A stretch of DNA of 64,000 nt from Sphingobium amiense (lineage in GTDB: Bacteria > Pseudomonadota > Alphaproteobacteria > Sphingomonadales > Sphingomonadaceae): assembly GCF_003967075.1 (NCBI RefSeq), contig NZ_AP018665.1, positions 124,001 through 188,000 of the forward strand, read 5' to 3'. Shown here piece after piece: positions 18,150 through 26,502 of this stretch (position 1 is its first letter; every line of letters starts with the position of its first letter). Made by a program: the position numbers and the translations under genes. The notes beneath the pieces are model-generated. The model had not been told where the DNA came from. It did not search any database and worked only from the letters and a program-made list of their open reading frames with translations.

Positions 18150-21100
18150 TTACAAATCGAGGCCCAGACTGCGTTCGGGCAGCGGGGGCAGCAGATCGGC
18201 TTGTTCGGGCTTGAGGCGCGGCGCGCTCAGATCATCAGACTTCGCCCTGGCGGCCACCTGCCCTTCGGCCGGGGGCACCGGCGGAAAGCCATCGAGTCCT
18301 TCGGCCGCTTTGGGACCAGGTCCGCCTTCGACAGGTCCCGGATCGAATGGGCCGGATGCCTGCGCCCTTCCCGGACCGTCGATTTCGAGCCGGCCCAGGG
18401 TCTCGAGCGCAGAGGTCTTGTTCCCGGGGTTGTGGTCGAGTTGCCGCTCGAGCTTCGCCTTGTCGTCGACCACCATGGTGAGGTCGTCGCGCACGCGGGT
18501 GACGCCGACGTTGAAGAGGCGCTGGTTCGACAGGTTGCGCTCATGGCTATCCATGACCGTGATCGCCTTGTCGGTGGTGATCCCCTGCGCCATGTGCATG
18601 TTGAGCGCATAGGCCAGGTCCACCCGGCTCAGCATGGGATCGCCAAACGCGAGCACGAGCCGGTCCCTCCCCGCCGTCTCGACTGTCACGCTGTCGCGAT
18701 TGACGGCGACAACCCGGGCGAGCGAGGCGTTGGTCAGGCCGCGCGGCTTGTCGTTGGCCGTCCAGCGTATGCGGTCACCGGCCCGCAAGTGGAGATCCTT
18801 CTTCTCGGTCAGCTGGAGGCGATCGCGTGTCTCGGTCGGCGACAATTTCAGCGGATCGAAACGTATACGGCGGCGGCCTTCGCCCAGCTCGACCTTGCCA
18901 TTGGCGTGGACAGCCAGGACGTCGTAGCGCCCGGCGCGGAGCCCTATGTCCTGGCCGCCGCCCCGACCGACCTCGAGCGTCATGCCGGCGCGGTAGGTGG
19001 CCGCGTAGCGCAGTTCCTCGCGCGTCGTGTTGACCCGCTCATAGACCGTGAGATGGATGCCCTCCCCTTCCAGCGATCCTTCGGCGGCAAGACCCGCCTG
19101 GATCCTCTCGTTGATCGCCGCACGTGCCTCGCGTCCCGAGGCAAAGACCGCGGTCGCCTGGCGCTCCGCGGGATCGAGCGCCAGCCAGAGATCGGCGGCA
19201 TGTTCTGCGGGCTGGGAGGCTTCGATGACCTTGTCGCCCAGCACCCGCATCGCCTCGCTTGCCTTGCCGATATTGGCAAGCGCGGCGACGGTGCGCAGGA
19301 CGTCGGTCCGCTGGCGGATATTCTCGTCCATGCGCGCCAGCGTGCCGCCCGCCGCCTGGATCATGGCGAAGGATTTGCCCGCATCGATCGAGGAGAGCTG
19401 CTGCCGGTCACCAACCAGCACGAGCTTGTCGACGCCAAGCGTCTCGACGATGGCGTGCAGCTTGAGCATATCGTTCGACGACACCATCGAGGTCTCGTCG
19501 ACGACCAGCATCGATCCGGCATGTGCCGCCCGCGCCGCATCATAGCCCGGGCCCTGCGGTTCGGCGACATACCGTTCATGGGCAAGCACGAAAGAGGCGA
19601 TGGTTTGCGCAGGGACGCCTGCGCCTTCGGCCAGGTCGGCGACCATCTTGTTCTGGAAGGCAAGGCCGGTGATGGCGCGTCCTTCCGCCTCCGCCACGCG
19701 GGCGACGGCCTGAAGCATCGTCGACTTGCCGGCGCCGGCGATGCCCTGGATCGAGACCGTGCGGTCGGCCGAGCCGAGGATCAAGGTAGCGGCGGCGAGC
19801 TGGCCTGTATTGAGGGGCTGCGTCGCTGCGGCCTGCAGGCGGCCCGGCGCCTCGGACGCGTCGATGATTGGGTTCGCCTGTCCGCGGCCCGCCTCTACCT
19901 GGGTCAGGATCTGGGTTTCCGTGGCTAGTGCCTGCCGGGTGGTGACGAAGTCAGCTGCGCGCTCCTGTCCCCTGAGCAGCGTGCCGCGCGCGACGAGTTG
20001 CTGGATCCGCTGTTCGATCCGATCGATCGTCACGTCCTTGAGGCCAAGGTCGAGCGCGGTCTTGGCAAGGCGATGGATGGGAAAGGCCGCCTCGCGTTCG
20101 CTATGAATACGGACTGCCGAGGCGACCGCGAGCTGGGCCCGCGCGATGGCGGGCGACTGGGTGACGCGGGCAAGGCCGCGATCGACCAAAGGATCCGCGG
20201 GCCGGACAAGGTCGCCGAGCTTTTCGCGCCCGGCGGCGATCGCCTCGGTCACCGCCTTGTAGCCGCGTTCGAGCGGTCCGAGCGCCCCATGGCGATCGGA
20301 CCGCGCCAGGGCGCCCTCGACGAGGGCCTTTCCGTCAAATCCGAGCGACGCCGCCTTGTCGATCCATTCCTGTTTGAGGGCGTCGCGATCCTTGACATTG
20401 AGCTTGGGATCGCGGGTATTGGTGGTGATCTGGTCGCGGCCCTTGTGCGAGACGATGCCAAGCGCCGCCGCCTTTTCGAGGATCGCTTCGCGGCGCTGGC
20501 TGTAGGCATCAATCACCTTGCGCGGTACGCCGGCGATCTCGAAGGTGCCGTGCTTGCCGAGCGCCTCGATCCTGAAACCGAGCTGCTCGATGCCTTCGCG
20601 CAGATAGGCGTGGTAGATCGAGCCGATGACGGTGTTGTGGCTCCAGATCTTGTCCGCGTGGAGCGCTTGCCATTTGCCGTCGGGCAGACGGGTCAGGTTG
20701 GCGATCACTGCATGGATATGCCCCTGGGGATCGAGGGCACGGCTCGTGTCGTGCTGGAAGAGGGCATAGACGAGGTTGCCGGTCGCGACAGGGACGGTTC
20801 GCCCGCCGATATCCTTGCGACCTTCGGCGAGGTTTTTCTCGACCCAGGCCATCGTCTTCTGGACCGCCGCCATGTTGGCGGCGAGAATGCGCTTGTCGCC
20901 CGCCACATAGGCCAGGATCGAGGCTGACTTGGGCATGGAGAAGGTGAGGTCGAGGCCGGCCCGGCGGTTCTCTACTTGAGCCACCCCTTCTCCCGAAGGC
21001 AGGATGCCGTTGAGCATGCCCTCGAACGCATCCTTACCCACTTCTCCCGACAGCCCGAGCGCCCCCGCGCCCTCCCCGCCCCAGGCGCTGATCTCGGAGG

Positions 21101-21182
21101 ATCCTTCGACGGTGTAATAGTCGTCCTTCGCGAAATAATTCGCGGCGCCCGAAGCCGAGCGGACCGAGGCGACCGACAGCAT
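18150..21182 (-). CDS. traA: MobF-family conjugative relaxase/helicase (TraA/TrwC type)
   Basis: 1010 aa. The N-terminal TrwC-like relaxase has candidate nucleophile tyrosines at Tyr16 and Tyr22-23 (ANYFAKDDYYTVEG) and the metal-binding HUH histidines in HDTSRALDPQGHIHAV. A RecD2-like helicase follows, with Walker A GIAGAGKST, Walker B VVDETSM and late motif DLAYALNMHMAQGIT. It would nick oriT, remain bound to the 5' end and unwind the plasmid. The ATG lies 2 bp from the TraD stop. The predicted nic site is 2.8 kb upstream, at 24.0 kb. Confidence 0.93.
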   Translation of the reverse strand: MLSVASVRSASGAANYFAKDDYYTVEGSSEISAWGGEGAGALGLSGEVGKDAFEGMLNGILPSGEGVAQVENRRAGLDLTFSMPKSASILAYVAGDKRILAANMAAVQKTMAWVEKNLAEGRKDIGGRTVPVATGNLVYALFQHDTSRALDPQGHIHAVIANLTRLPDGKWQALHADKIWSHNTVIGSIYHAYLREGIEQLGFRIEALGKHGTFEIAGVPRKVIDAYSQRREAILEKAAALGIVSHKGRDQITTNTRDPKLNVKDRDALKQEWIDKAASLGFDGKALVEGALARSDRHGALGPLERGYKAVTEAIAAGREKLGDLVRPADPLVDRGLARVTQSPAIARAQLAVASAVRIHSEREAAFPIHRLAKTALDLGLKDVTIDRIEQRIQQLVARGTLLRGQERAADFVTTRQALATETQILTQVEAGRGQANPIIDASEAPGRLQAAATQPLNTGQLAAATLILGSADRTVSIQGIAGAGKSTMLQAVARVAEAEGRAITGLAFQNKMVADLAEGAGVPAQTIASFVLAHERYVAEPQGPGYDAARAAHAGSMLVVDETSMVSSNDMLKLHAIVETLGVDKLVLVGDRQQLSSIDAGKSFAMIQAAGGTLARMDENIRQRTDVLRTVAALANIGKASEAMRVLGDKVIEASQPAEHAADLWLALDPAERQATAVFASGREARAAINERIQAGLAAEGSLEGEGIHLTVYERVNTTREELRYAATYRAGMTLEVGRGGGQDIGLRAGRYDVLAVHANGKVELGEGRRRIRFDPLKLSPTETRDRLQLTEKKDLHLRAGDRIRWTANDKPRGLTNASLARVVAVNRDSVTVETAGRDRLVLAFGDPMLSRVDLAYALNMHMAQGITTDKAITVMDSHERNLSNQRLFNVGVTRVRDDLTMVVDDKAKLERQLDHNPGNKTSALETLGRLEIDGPGRAQASGPFDPGPVEGGPGPKAAEGLDGFPPVPPAEGQVAARAKSDDLSAPRLKPEQADLLPPLPERSLGLDL

Positions 21183-21183
21183 G

Positions 21184-23475
21184 TCAGATCCCCATGTCCA
21201 TGCCGTCGTCCTCGCGCCCGAACGCCTGCCTTAGCTCGACCAGCGTCTGATCCTCGACCTGGGGCACTGGCGCAGGTTGACCCCGCCCGTCGCGATCGCG
21301 CGGCACGGTCTGAGGATCCCCGGTCGCAGCGCGCGCCGCCTGTGCCCTGTCCGCGGCGTGCGTGGGGGTTGCTGGCCGCTCGTCGCTCTCGGCCGCACGC
21401 TGCGCCCGGCGGGCCGCTTCATCATGCTCATCCTCGACCTCGGCCGACAGGATATTGGCGGCAAGTTCCTTGGCCAGATTGACGGGATCGGCAACCTCCC
21501 CGATCACCTGCGCGGCGCCATCGCGCCCGCCCGCTTCGCCCCCATCGCTCCCCTCGAACGCCTCCTCTCCGCGCCTTGATCGCACCGGCTGGAGATTGGG
21601 ACGGGCGATGAAGCCCTGGGCGACCTGGGGGTAGTCTTTCCACTGGAGCTGGATGCGCGCCGCGGGGAAGCCATCAGGGAATTTCACGAAACCATGCATC
21701 GAGGGCAGGTTGGTGATGTCGTCCGCGATGACGAGCGGCTCGACCTGCTTGCGCGGCGTCAGCGTCGAGGCGTCGCGCGTGTTGTTGTAGCCGTAGCTAT
21801 AGGCTTCATCCATCTGCCGTACTTCGCGGTTGCCGATGTAGCGCGCGCATTGCTCGGCGGTGTCGAGATCGGCGGTTGCGAGCATCAGCTTGGAGCGCGC
21901 GAGCGAGGCGAGATTGCGGGCACCCTGCTCGCCATAGACCTCGATCAGTTTTTCGAAGCTGTGGATCCCCAGGATCATCGCGCCGCCGAACGCGCGGGCG
22001 GTCTGGAGACCATTCTCGATCGCGGGCAGACGATGGAGTGCGCCGAGTTCGTCGAACATGAACCAGGTGCGCAGATCGCGGGTGCGCGGCATGGTCATGA
22101 GGCGGTTGATGGCGATGTCCATCCACAGCGTCAGCAGCGCCCGGTTCATCGCCAGATCGACATAGTTCGAGGTGATGAACAGGATCGCGCCGGGCTTCTT
22201 CTCGGTCGTGGTCCAGTCGCGGATCGAGAAGCGTGGCCCCTCGTCGGGAAGGAAGCGCAGCACCTGCGCATTGGTATTGAAGACCGCGCGGATCGATTCC
22301 GCCATGCGTGCGGCTTCCGGCGCGGTGAGCGGGTCCGCGATCGTGTTGGCAAGGAAACGGTGAACCCGCTTCAGGTCGGCCGTCATCAGGTTCTCGGAGA
22401 GCGCGAGATTGGTCGTCGCGCCGCGCTCCTGGAGCCGGATGCACATCTCGATGAAGAGGGTGCGCGCCGCGAGCGCCCAGAAGGGTTCGGCAGAGCCGCC
22501 GTCCGAGGGAATGAGCGCCGCCGCTGCGGCAGTGAATTCGCTATGCGTGGTGCAGTCGTTGAAGATCGACCAGGCCGGGCAGCGCGCGTCCATCGGGTTG
22601 AGGATCGTATCGCGCGCGGAATCGTAGAAGGCTTCGACATAGGCGCCGGTGAGATCGAAGATGACGGCCGTGTCCTCGCGGGCTCGCACCTGCGAAACCA
22701 GGCTCCTGAGTTCGGTCGTCTTGCCCGATCCGGTCGTACCGATGAGCATGGTATGCGACTGCTCGGTGCGATGCGGATAAGGGATGCCCGCAAGCGTATA
22801 GGGGTGATGGATGCCCGCCGCCTTGCGTGCACGAAACGGCATGTCGAGAATCTTGGCCGGGGCGAGGCCGGGCAGGCGATCCTGCGCCTCCTCTTCGAAC
22901 TTCGCGTAATTGTGCTGGCTGATCTCGTTGAGAAGCACGTGGCGGGCGACCAGCATGGCTCCGCGCTCGTGGCGTTCCTGAAGGATCGTCTTGCCCCGCT
23001 GGCGCGAAAGATCGACGAACCAGAGTGCGACCGGGATGGTGATGAAGATGGATACGAAGAAGGCCGCCAGAAGGCCTTTCATCGCGATCTTCCAGGCCTG
23101 GATGACCTCGGCGATATAAGGCACCGCGGGCATCACCGTACGCATGACCTCGCCGCTCGGCAGGGTGACGTTGACGCGCTTGTTGGGGTTGAGGTCGACC
23201 CAGTTCCAGAGCGCGGCATAAATCTTCATGCAGATGAGCTGGAAGCCGTGCTCGTCGAGCTTGATCGACATGATCACGAACCAGGCGGCCGCGAAGAGGA
23301 AGAACCACATCAGGATGGGCAGTTTCGCACCCGAGAACCACATCAGAAGTTCGTGGGTGAGAAGCTGCGAGCCGCGGGTAAAATTGCCCGAATTGCGCTG
23401 CACCCGTCCGCGCGCGCTGTGATGGGTCAAGGGGATGGCCCGGCCGTCTGTGCGGATATCGTTTTTACGCGCCAT
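21184..23475 (-). CDS. traD: Type IV coupling protein, TraD/TrwB type
   Basis: 763 aa from ATG 23475 (MARKNDIRTDGRAIP); a longer frame upstream would overlap the RHH gene. Two N-terminal membrane helices (LPILMWFFLFAAAWFVIM; GLLAAFFVSIFITIPVALWF) flank a periplasmic loop. The ATPase has Walker A IGTTGSGKTTE and Walker B WFMFDELGAL. An acidic, disordered ~100-residue tail ends the protein. It couples the relaxosome to the type IV secretion channel at the inner membrane. Its start overlaps the preceding gene by 11 bp. Confidence 0.93.
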   Translation of the reverse strand: MARKNDIRTDGRAIPLTHHSARGRVQRNSGNFTRGSQLLTHELLMWFSGAKLPILMWFFLFAAAWFVIMSIKLDEHGFQLICMKIYAALWNWVDLNPNKRVNVTLPSGEVMRTVMPAVPYIAEVIQAWKIAMKGLLAAFFVSIFITIPVALWFVDLSRQRGKTILQERHERGAMLVARHVLLNEISQHNYAKFEEEAQDRLPGLAPAKILDMPFRARKAAGIHHPYTLAGIPYPHRTEQSHTMLIGTTGSGKTTELRSLVSQVRAREDTAVIFDLTGAYVEAFYDSARDTILNPMDARCPAWSIFNDCTTHSEFTAAAAALIPSDGGSAEPFWALAARTLFIEMCIRLQERGATTNLALSENLMTADLKRVHRFLANTIADPLTAPEAARMAESIRAVFNTNAQVLRFLPDEGPRFSIRDWTTTEKKPGAILFITSNYVDLAMNRALLTLWMDIAINRLMTMPRTRDLRTWFMFDELGALHRLPAIENGLQTARAFGGAMILGIHSFEKLIEVYGEQGARNLASLARSKLMLATADLDTAEQCARYIGNREVRQMDEAYSYGYNNTRDASTLTPRKQVEPLVIADDITNLPSMHGFVKFPDGFPAARIQLQWKDYPQVAQGFIARPNLQPVRSRRGEEAFEGSDGGEAGGRDGAAQVIGEVADPVNLAKELAANILSAEVEDEHDEAARRAQRAAESDERPATPTHAADRAQAARAATGDPQTVPRDRDGRGQPAPVPQVEDQTLVELRQAFGREDDGMDMGI

Positions 23476-23755
23476 GATACTGCTCCAGGCGCTTGTCGGT
23501 TTCCGCGACGATGCGGTCGCGGAATTCGGGAAATTGCTCACGGATGATGATGTCGAGGGCGAGCTGCTGGAACTCGCCGATGCGCGCGAGACGAAGCTGG
23601 CTGGCAGTCAGGACCGAAGCCCCGCCAAGATAGGCATCGATGGCGCTGCGGATGACGTCGGACGGCCGACAGTGACGCGCATCGGCGACCGCGACGAGAC
23701 GGTCGAACCGGTCTCGCGCCATGCGCAGCGAGACGATCTTCGAACTGTGGGACAA
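23465..23755 (-). CDS. Ribbon-helix-helix relaxosome accessory protein
   Basis: 96 aa. The N-terminus (KIVSLRMARDRFDRLVAVAD, PSDVIRSAIDAYL) has the beta-strand, helix, helix pattern of MetJ/Arc/TraY repressors, followed by a helical tail. It is the first gene of the transfer operon and its promoter side faces the predicted oriT, so it is likely to bind oriT, assist the relaxase and regulate the operon. No specific family name is claimed. Confidence 0.72.
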   Translation of the reverse strand: MSHSSKIVSLRMARDRFDRLVAVADARHCRPSDVIRSAIDAYLGGASVLTASQLRLARIGEFQQLALDIIIREQFPEFRDRIVAETDKRLEQYHGA

Positions 23756-24558
23756 GCCAGCCTCCTAGCAGAGAGGCTGGTGGAGCTTGAGAGCGCGATG
23801 ACGCTTATAGAGGAGAGTGCACCCCTTCGCAAGAATAGGCGCAGGCGGGAAGGCCGCTGTAAACAGCGATGACAGCTAAGATATTGAATTAGAGCCCATT
23901 ATTACTTCGGCCGCGCGCGTCATACAGTGTAAACATCCGCCCCTCTGCCGTAACCCGTTGGATTTCGGGCTTATTTCCTGCAGCTTGCTGCGTAGGGTGT
24001 GCTAAAATCCTGAGAGCTCGCCCCGTTGCCCTGGGACGTTCGGGTCGTCGTCTATGAGGGGATGGAACCGGCCTCCGGCGGGTACTGCTCCGCCCTTTGT
24101 GGCGGAACTAGCTTGGGTCAGGCCGGCAGGTGCGGCGCTTTGAGGCGCCAGTGCGGCATAAAGCGGCGCGGTGGTACGAGCGGTGACACGTCGTCGATCC
24201 CGATCGGCCCTTTGGGCGTCCGCCTCAAATCCGCAGGCGAGGTTCTTTTGCTCCGACGCAAGAGGAACCCGCAGGCCCGCCTGCGTGAGGTCTCCGTCGC
24301 TTTGGCAGCGGGGGCGAAACGCCCCCGCCCCAGGCGAGGATCGTCACCCGAATGGGCGGAGACGAGGCGTTCGCATCGGCTCCGTGAGCTTGGCCGGGGA
24401 CAGGCCCGCAGGGGTCGGCGGCGGCCTAGTGAATAGAGCCGTCATCGGGCTCGTCCCGATGCGCCCAGCAACCCCTTTCCTGTCTTCCGCCGGGCCTCTC
24501 CATCGCTTATAGGAGAGGCGCGTTCACAGCCCGATCAGCTTGAACGAAAGGCCTTCCT
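23756..24558. other. Non-coding transfer-origin region (oriT)
   Basis: About 800 bp with no convincing gene between the transfer operon and the next plus-strand gene. It contains the short hairpin CGCTGT-aa-ACAGCG (23855-23868), an AT-rich zone at 23870-23940, the nic-like motif at 23989-24001, and a strong 9-bp hairpin GCGGGGGCG-aaa-CGCCCCCGC at 24308-24328. Position and content match a MobF oriT. Confidence 0.6.
23980..24007 (+). other. Predicted nic site of oriT
   Basis: The sequence TGCGTAGGGTGT/GCTAAA at 23989-24006 closely matches the F plasmid nic context TGCGTGGGGTGT/GGTGC and shares TGCGT with the R388 site. A hairpin GCAGC-tt-GCTGC (23980-23991) lies directly 5' of it, as in other MobF origins. 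By analogy the nick falls between 24000 and 24001 on the plus strand, so DNA to the right would enter the recipient first and the transfer genes last. Confidence 0.6.
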
Positions 24559-24777
24559 ATGGCGAAATCCCTGGACGATGAACGCGCGGCCATTGCCGCA
24601 GACGAAGAGCGGCTGGCCGATCGCCGCAAGCGGCTCGCGGAACGCGAGCGCGATGCGGCGCTGGCGGCCCTCGACAAGGCGGGGCTGTTCAAGCTCCCGC
24701 TCGATAGGATCGAGGCCTTCGCCGCGCAGGTGAAGAAGCTCGGTTTCGAGGAAGTCACCAAGCGCCTCGCCGCCTGA
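24559..24777 (+). CDS. Small coiled-coil protein, unknown
   Basis: 72 aa. Residues 5-40 form a charged helix (DDERAAIAADEERLADRRKRL) followed by LDKAGLFKLPLDRIEAFAAQ. A good AAAGGCC-type ribosome site precedes the ATG. It is the first gene of the predicted leading region. I do not recognise a function. Confidence 0.65.
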   Translation: MAKSLDDERAAIAADEERLADRRKRLAERERDAALAALDKAGLFKLPLDRIEAFAAQVKKLGFEEVTKRLAA

Positions 24778-24805
24778 ACGACCCTGCCGCGCCGACCGGC
24801 GCGGT

Positions 24806-24840
24806 ACGGACGCGGGGGGCTCGATGCCCCCCGCGTCCGT
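24806..24840 (+). terminator. 15-bp perfect GC hairpin after the 72-aa gene
   Basis: ACGGACGCGGGGGGC at 24806-24820 and its complement at 24826-24840 with a 5-base loop. There is no T tract on the plus strand, so it may be a bidirectional barrier rather than a classic terminator. Confidence 0.5.
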
Positions 24841-24854
24841 CTGTCCCGAGCAGC

Positions 24855-24882
24855 AAAAAAGGAGAGGCCTTGCGGCCCCTCC
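24855..24882 (-). terminator. Rho-independent terminator
   Basis: On the minus strand GGAGGGGCC-gcaa-GGCCTCTCC is followed by six T residues, just after the stop of the gene at 24891-25115. Confidence 0.8.
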
Positions 24883-24890
24883 CCTCGGTT

Positions 24891-25115
24891 TCAATATTCG
24901 TCCGATAGACCGCCCGGCACTGTGTGCACCACCCGGTCGACGAGCGTCATCGGCAGCGCGTCATAGTCGCCTTCGTCGATGCTGATGTAGCGGCCCTCGC
25001 TCTCCTGGATGACATGCTGGTCGAAGAAGCTGTGGAGCGCGCGGCGCTGTGCGCAGGCGACGGCGGCGAAGAAGGCGGCGTTGTCGGCGGCGGCGCTGGT
25101 CATCTGGGTCTGCAT
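24891..25115 (-). CDS. Small hypothetical protein
   Basis: 74 aa from ATG 25115, preceded by a strong AGGAGAAAGACG ribosome site. Sequence MQTQMTSAAADNAAFFAAV, then CAQRRALHSFFDQHVIQE and a C-terminus VVHTVPGGLSDEY. No known domain. It has its own terminator and lies about 108 bp downstream of copy R1 of the repeated hairpin element, so it appears to be a single-gene unit of the leading region. Confidence 0.7.
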   Translation of the reverse strand: MQTQMTSAAADNAAFFAAVACAQRRALHSFFDQHVIQESEGRYISIDEGDYDALPMTLVDRVVHTVPGGLSDEY

Positions 25116-25222
25116 CGTCTTTCTCCTCTTGTCTTGAAGGACAGGGGAGTGGCCGTCGGCCGTCCGGGATCGGGTCAAGGACCGCCGGCATCGCCGGCGG
25201 CCGCGAAGCGGGCGACGGGGGT

Positions 25223-25299
25223 ACCGATTTTGTCCTGGTTGCCGTGGAGCGAAGCGGAGCGGTGGCCAGGGCAAAATTGGGGGGACCGTCGATCCTTGA
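25223..25299 (-). repeat. Hairpin element R1 (paired with R2 at 27.6 kb)
   Basis: ACCGATTTTGTC (25223-25234), 37 bp, CAAAATTGGGGGGACCG (25272-25288), then ATCCTTGA (25292-25299). The outer parts form an imperfect ~20-bp inverted repeat. The same three blocks in the same order occur at 27599-27667. Each copy is about 110-120 bp upstream of a minus-strand gene. Confidence 0.65.
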
Positions 25300-25510
25300 G
25301 GCGGTCCCGGACGGCTGACATCATGGGAGGTCTGTGAGAGATATTTTCCTCTCGTGGGGGCGCCCCGGCCGAGGCGAGCGGCCCGCGGACCGAAGGGTCC
25401 GCTTGGGGGTCGCGAGCGAGCCGGGCGAAACAGCGCGGAAATGGCCGGTGAAGCGGGAATCCGCAGCAACGGGCGGCGGTTCAGAGCGGGTTCATGGGCA
25501 TCCCGCCAAG

Positions 25511-25542
25511 AAAAAAGCGACCCCTGATGATGCAGGGATCGC
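25511..25542 (-). terminator. Rho-independent terminator
   Basis: Minus strand: GCGATCCCTG-catcat-CAGGGGTCGC (one wobble pair) followed by six T residues at 25511-25516. It would end the transcript of the two genes at 25659-26299. Confidence 0.75.
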
Positions 25543-25658
25543 CTCAAGTTTGGGTTGCTCGCAACAAAAGCCGCGAGTCCCTCGGGTCGCACCGTGTTTG
25601 TAGCATCAAATGATGCAAGAATAGTTGGCGAATTGCGTCGGCTTTGGCAGCTATTTGC

Positions 25659-25895
25659 CTAAAGCATCAGGCGGGCGGGATCGCGACTTGCCGCCGCCGC
25701 GTCGAAGCCCCGCTGCCAGGCTTGATCTCTCGCGCTGCCCCGCCGGTAGCCGCTCCCGCCATGACCCATGACGAAGGCGCGCCAGCCGGCCTTTTCCGCT
25801 TCCCACAAGACTTCGACCGGCGCGGGACCGAGCAGCGTCAGAAGATCGAGCCGCGGCGCGCGTTCGGGTCCAAAAGGACGTGCCCGGCGTGTCAT
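25659..25895 (-). CDS. Small RMF/CrpP-like protein
   Basis: 78 aa. The C-terminal half (AFVMGHGGSGYRRGSARDQAWQRGFDAA) has the G-x-x-A...W..G pattern seen in ribosome modulation factor-like and CrpP-like small proteins carried on plasmids. The N-terminal half (RLDLLTLLGPAPVEVLWEAE) is helical. Its ATG overlaps the stop of the preceding gene (ATGA). Function uncertain; the family resemblance is by motif only. Confidence 0.6.
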   Translation of the reverse strand: MTRRARPFGPERAPRLDLLTLLGPAPVEVLWEAEKAGWRAFVMGHGGSGYRRGSARDQAWQRGFDAAAASRDPARLML

Positions 25896-26299
25896 CGCGC
25901 CCCGCCCTGCTCTGCCGATTCCAGCGCGCTCATACCGGCGCCGTCGACCGCGCCCTGCCCGCCGATTTCGAGCACAATGTCGCCGCTCATCGGCAGGCGG
26001 CGGGTGCGGATCTGGGCCCGCGTGAACTGCGCTTCGTCGAGGACCGCGATCACATCGGCGTCATAGTCGAAGAGCTTGGCGAGGGCGGCCACAGCCAGCG
26101 TGTCGACGCGGGCGCTCAGCGCATAGTCCAGCGCGTGCTCGTCGCCCTCCTTTTGCCGCAGGAGGTCGAGACCCTGCCGGAGCGCTTCGGCCTCAAGATA
26201 GGTACGCAGGCGGGCATAGTGTCGCGCGGTGATGCGGGCCACGAGCGGGCGATATTGGACGGTGAACGCGGCGGCAGCTTTGCGAAACGGGATCGACAT
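25892..26299 (-). CDS. Hypothetical leading-region protein
   Basis: 135 aa from ATG 26299 (MSIPFRKAAAAFTVQY), preceded by AAGGAGAGC. Largely alpha-helical (RPLVARITARHYARLRTYLEAEALRQG), ending in a charged C-terminus. No recognised domain. Translationally coupled to the 78-aa gene downstream. Confidence 0.65.
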   Translation of the reverse strand: MSIPFRKAAAAFTVQYRPLVARITARHYARLRTYLEAEALRQGLDLLRQKEGDEHALDYALSARVDTLAVAALAKLFDYDADVIAVLDEAQFTRAQIRTRRLPMSGDIVLEIGGQGAVDGAGMSALESAEQGGAR

Positions 26300-26454
26300 G
26301 GGAGCTCTCCTTGTCTGTTGGCTCGCGCCTTTCCACCCCTCTTTTCTTTGGGCTTTGCGGGCCGGTCCCCAGAGCCCGCCGATAGAGGTTTCAGGGCCGC
26401 CATCGGCGCGGCGCGACGGGGTTCGATGCCCCGGCGCGCCGCCCTGCCAGACGA

Positions 26455-26495
26455 AAAGAAGGAGGAGAGGCCCCGGCCTGAGCCGGAGCCTCTCC
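26455..26495 (-). terminator. Rho-independent terminator after DUF2493 gene
   Basis: Minus strand: GGAGAGGCTCCGGC-tcag-GCCGGGGCCTCTCC followed by TCCTTCTTTT. It begins 8 bp after the gene's stop. Confidence 0.78.
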
Positions 26496-26502
26496 GATGG
26501 GC

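Larger units (their letters stand above)
25116..25658. other. Intergenic region with repeat R1
   Basis: About 540 bp; no credible gene. Contains hairpin element R1 (25223-25299) and a terminator (25511-25542) for the minus-strand pair to its right. Confidence 0.5.

Noticed and set aside
18201..19928. Long plus-strand open frame opposite the relaxase gene
   Set aside because: High-GC shadow; the minus strand has full relaxase/helicase motifs and the plus frame has none.
21694..23547. 617-codon plus-strand frame opposite traD
   Set aside because: Shadow of the coupling-protein gene, rich in Arg and Gly with no domain.
23855..23868. CGCTGT-aa-ACAGCG hairpin as nic hairpin
   Set aside because: It is over 120 bp from the nic-like motif; the GCAGC-tt-GCTGC hairpin is directly adjacent and fits better.
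24806..24840. Possible attC- or dif-like recombination site
   Set aside because: A simple perfect hairpin without the core sequences of either; no XerCD or integron features nearby.
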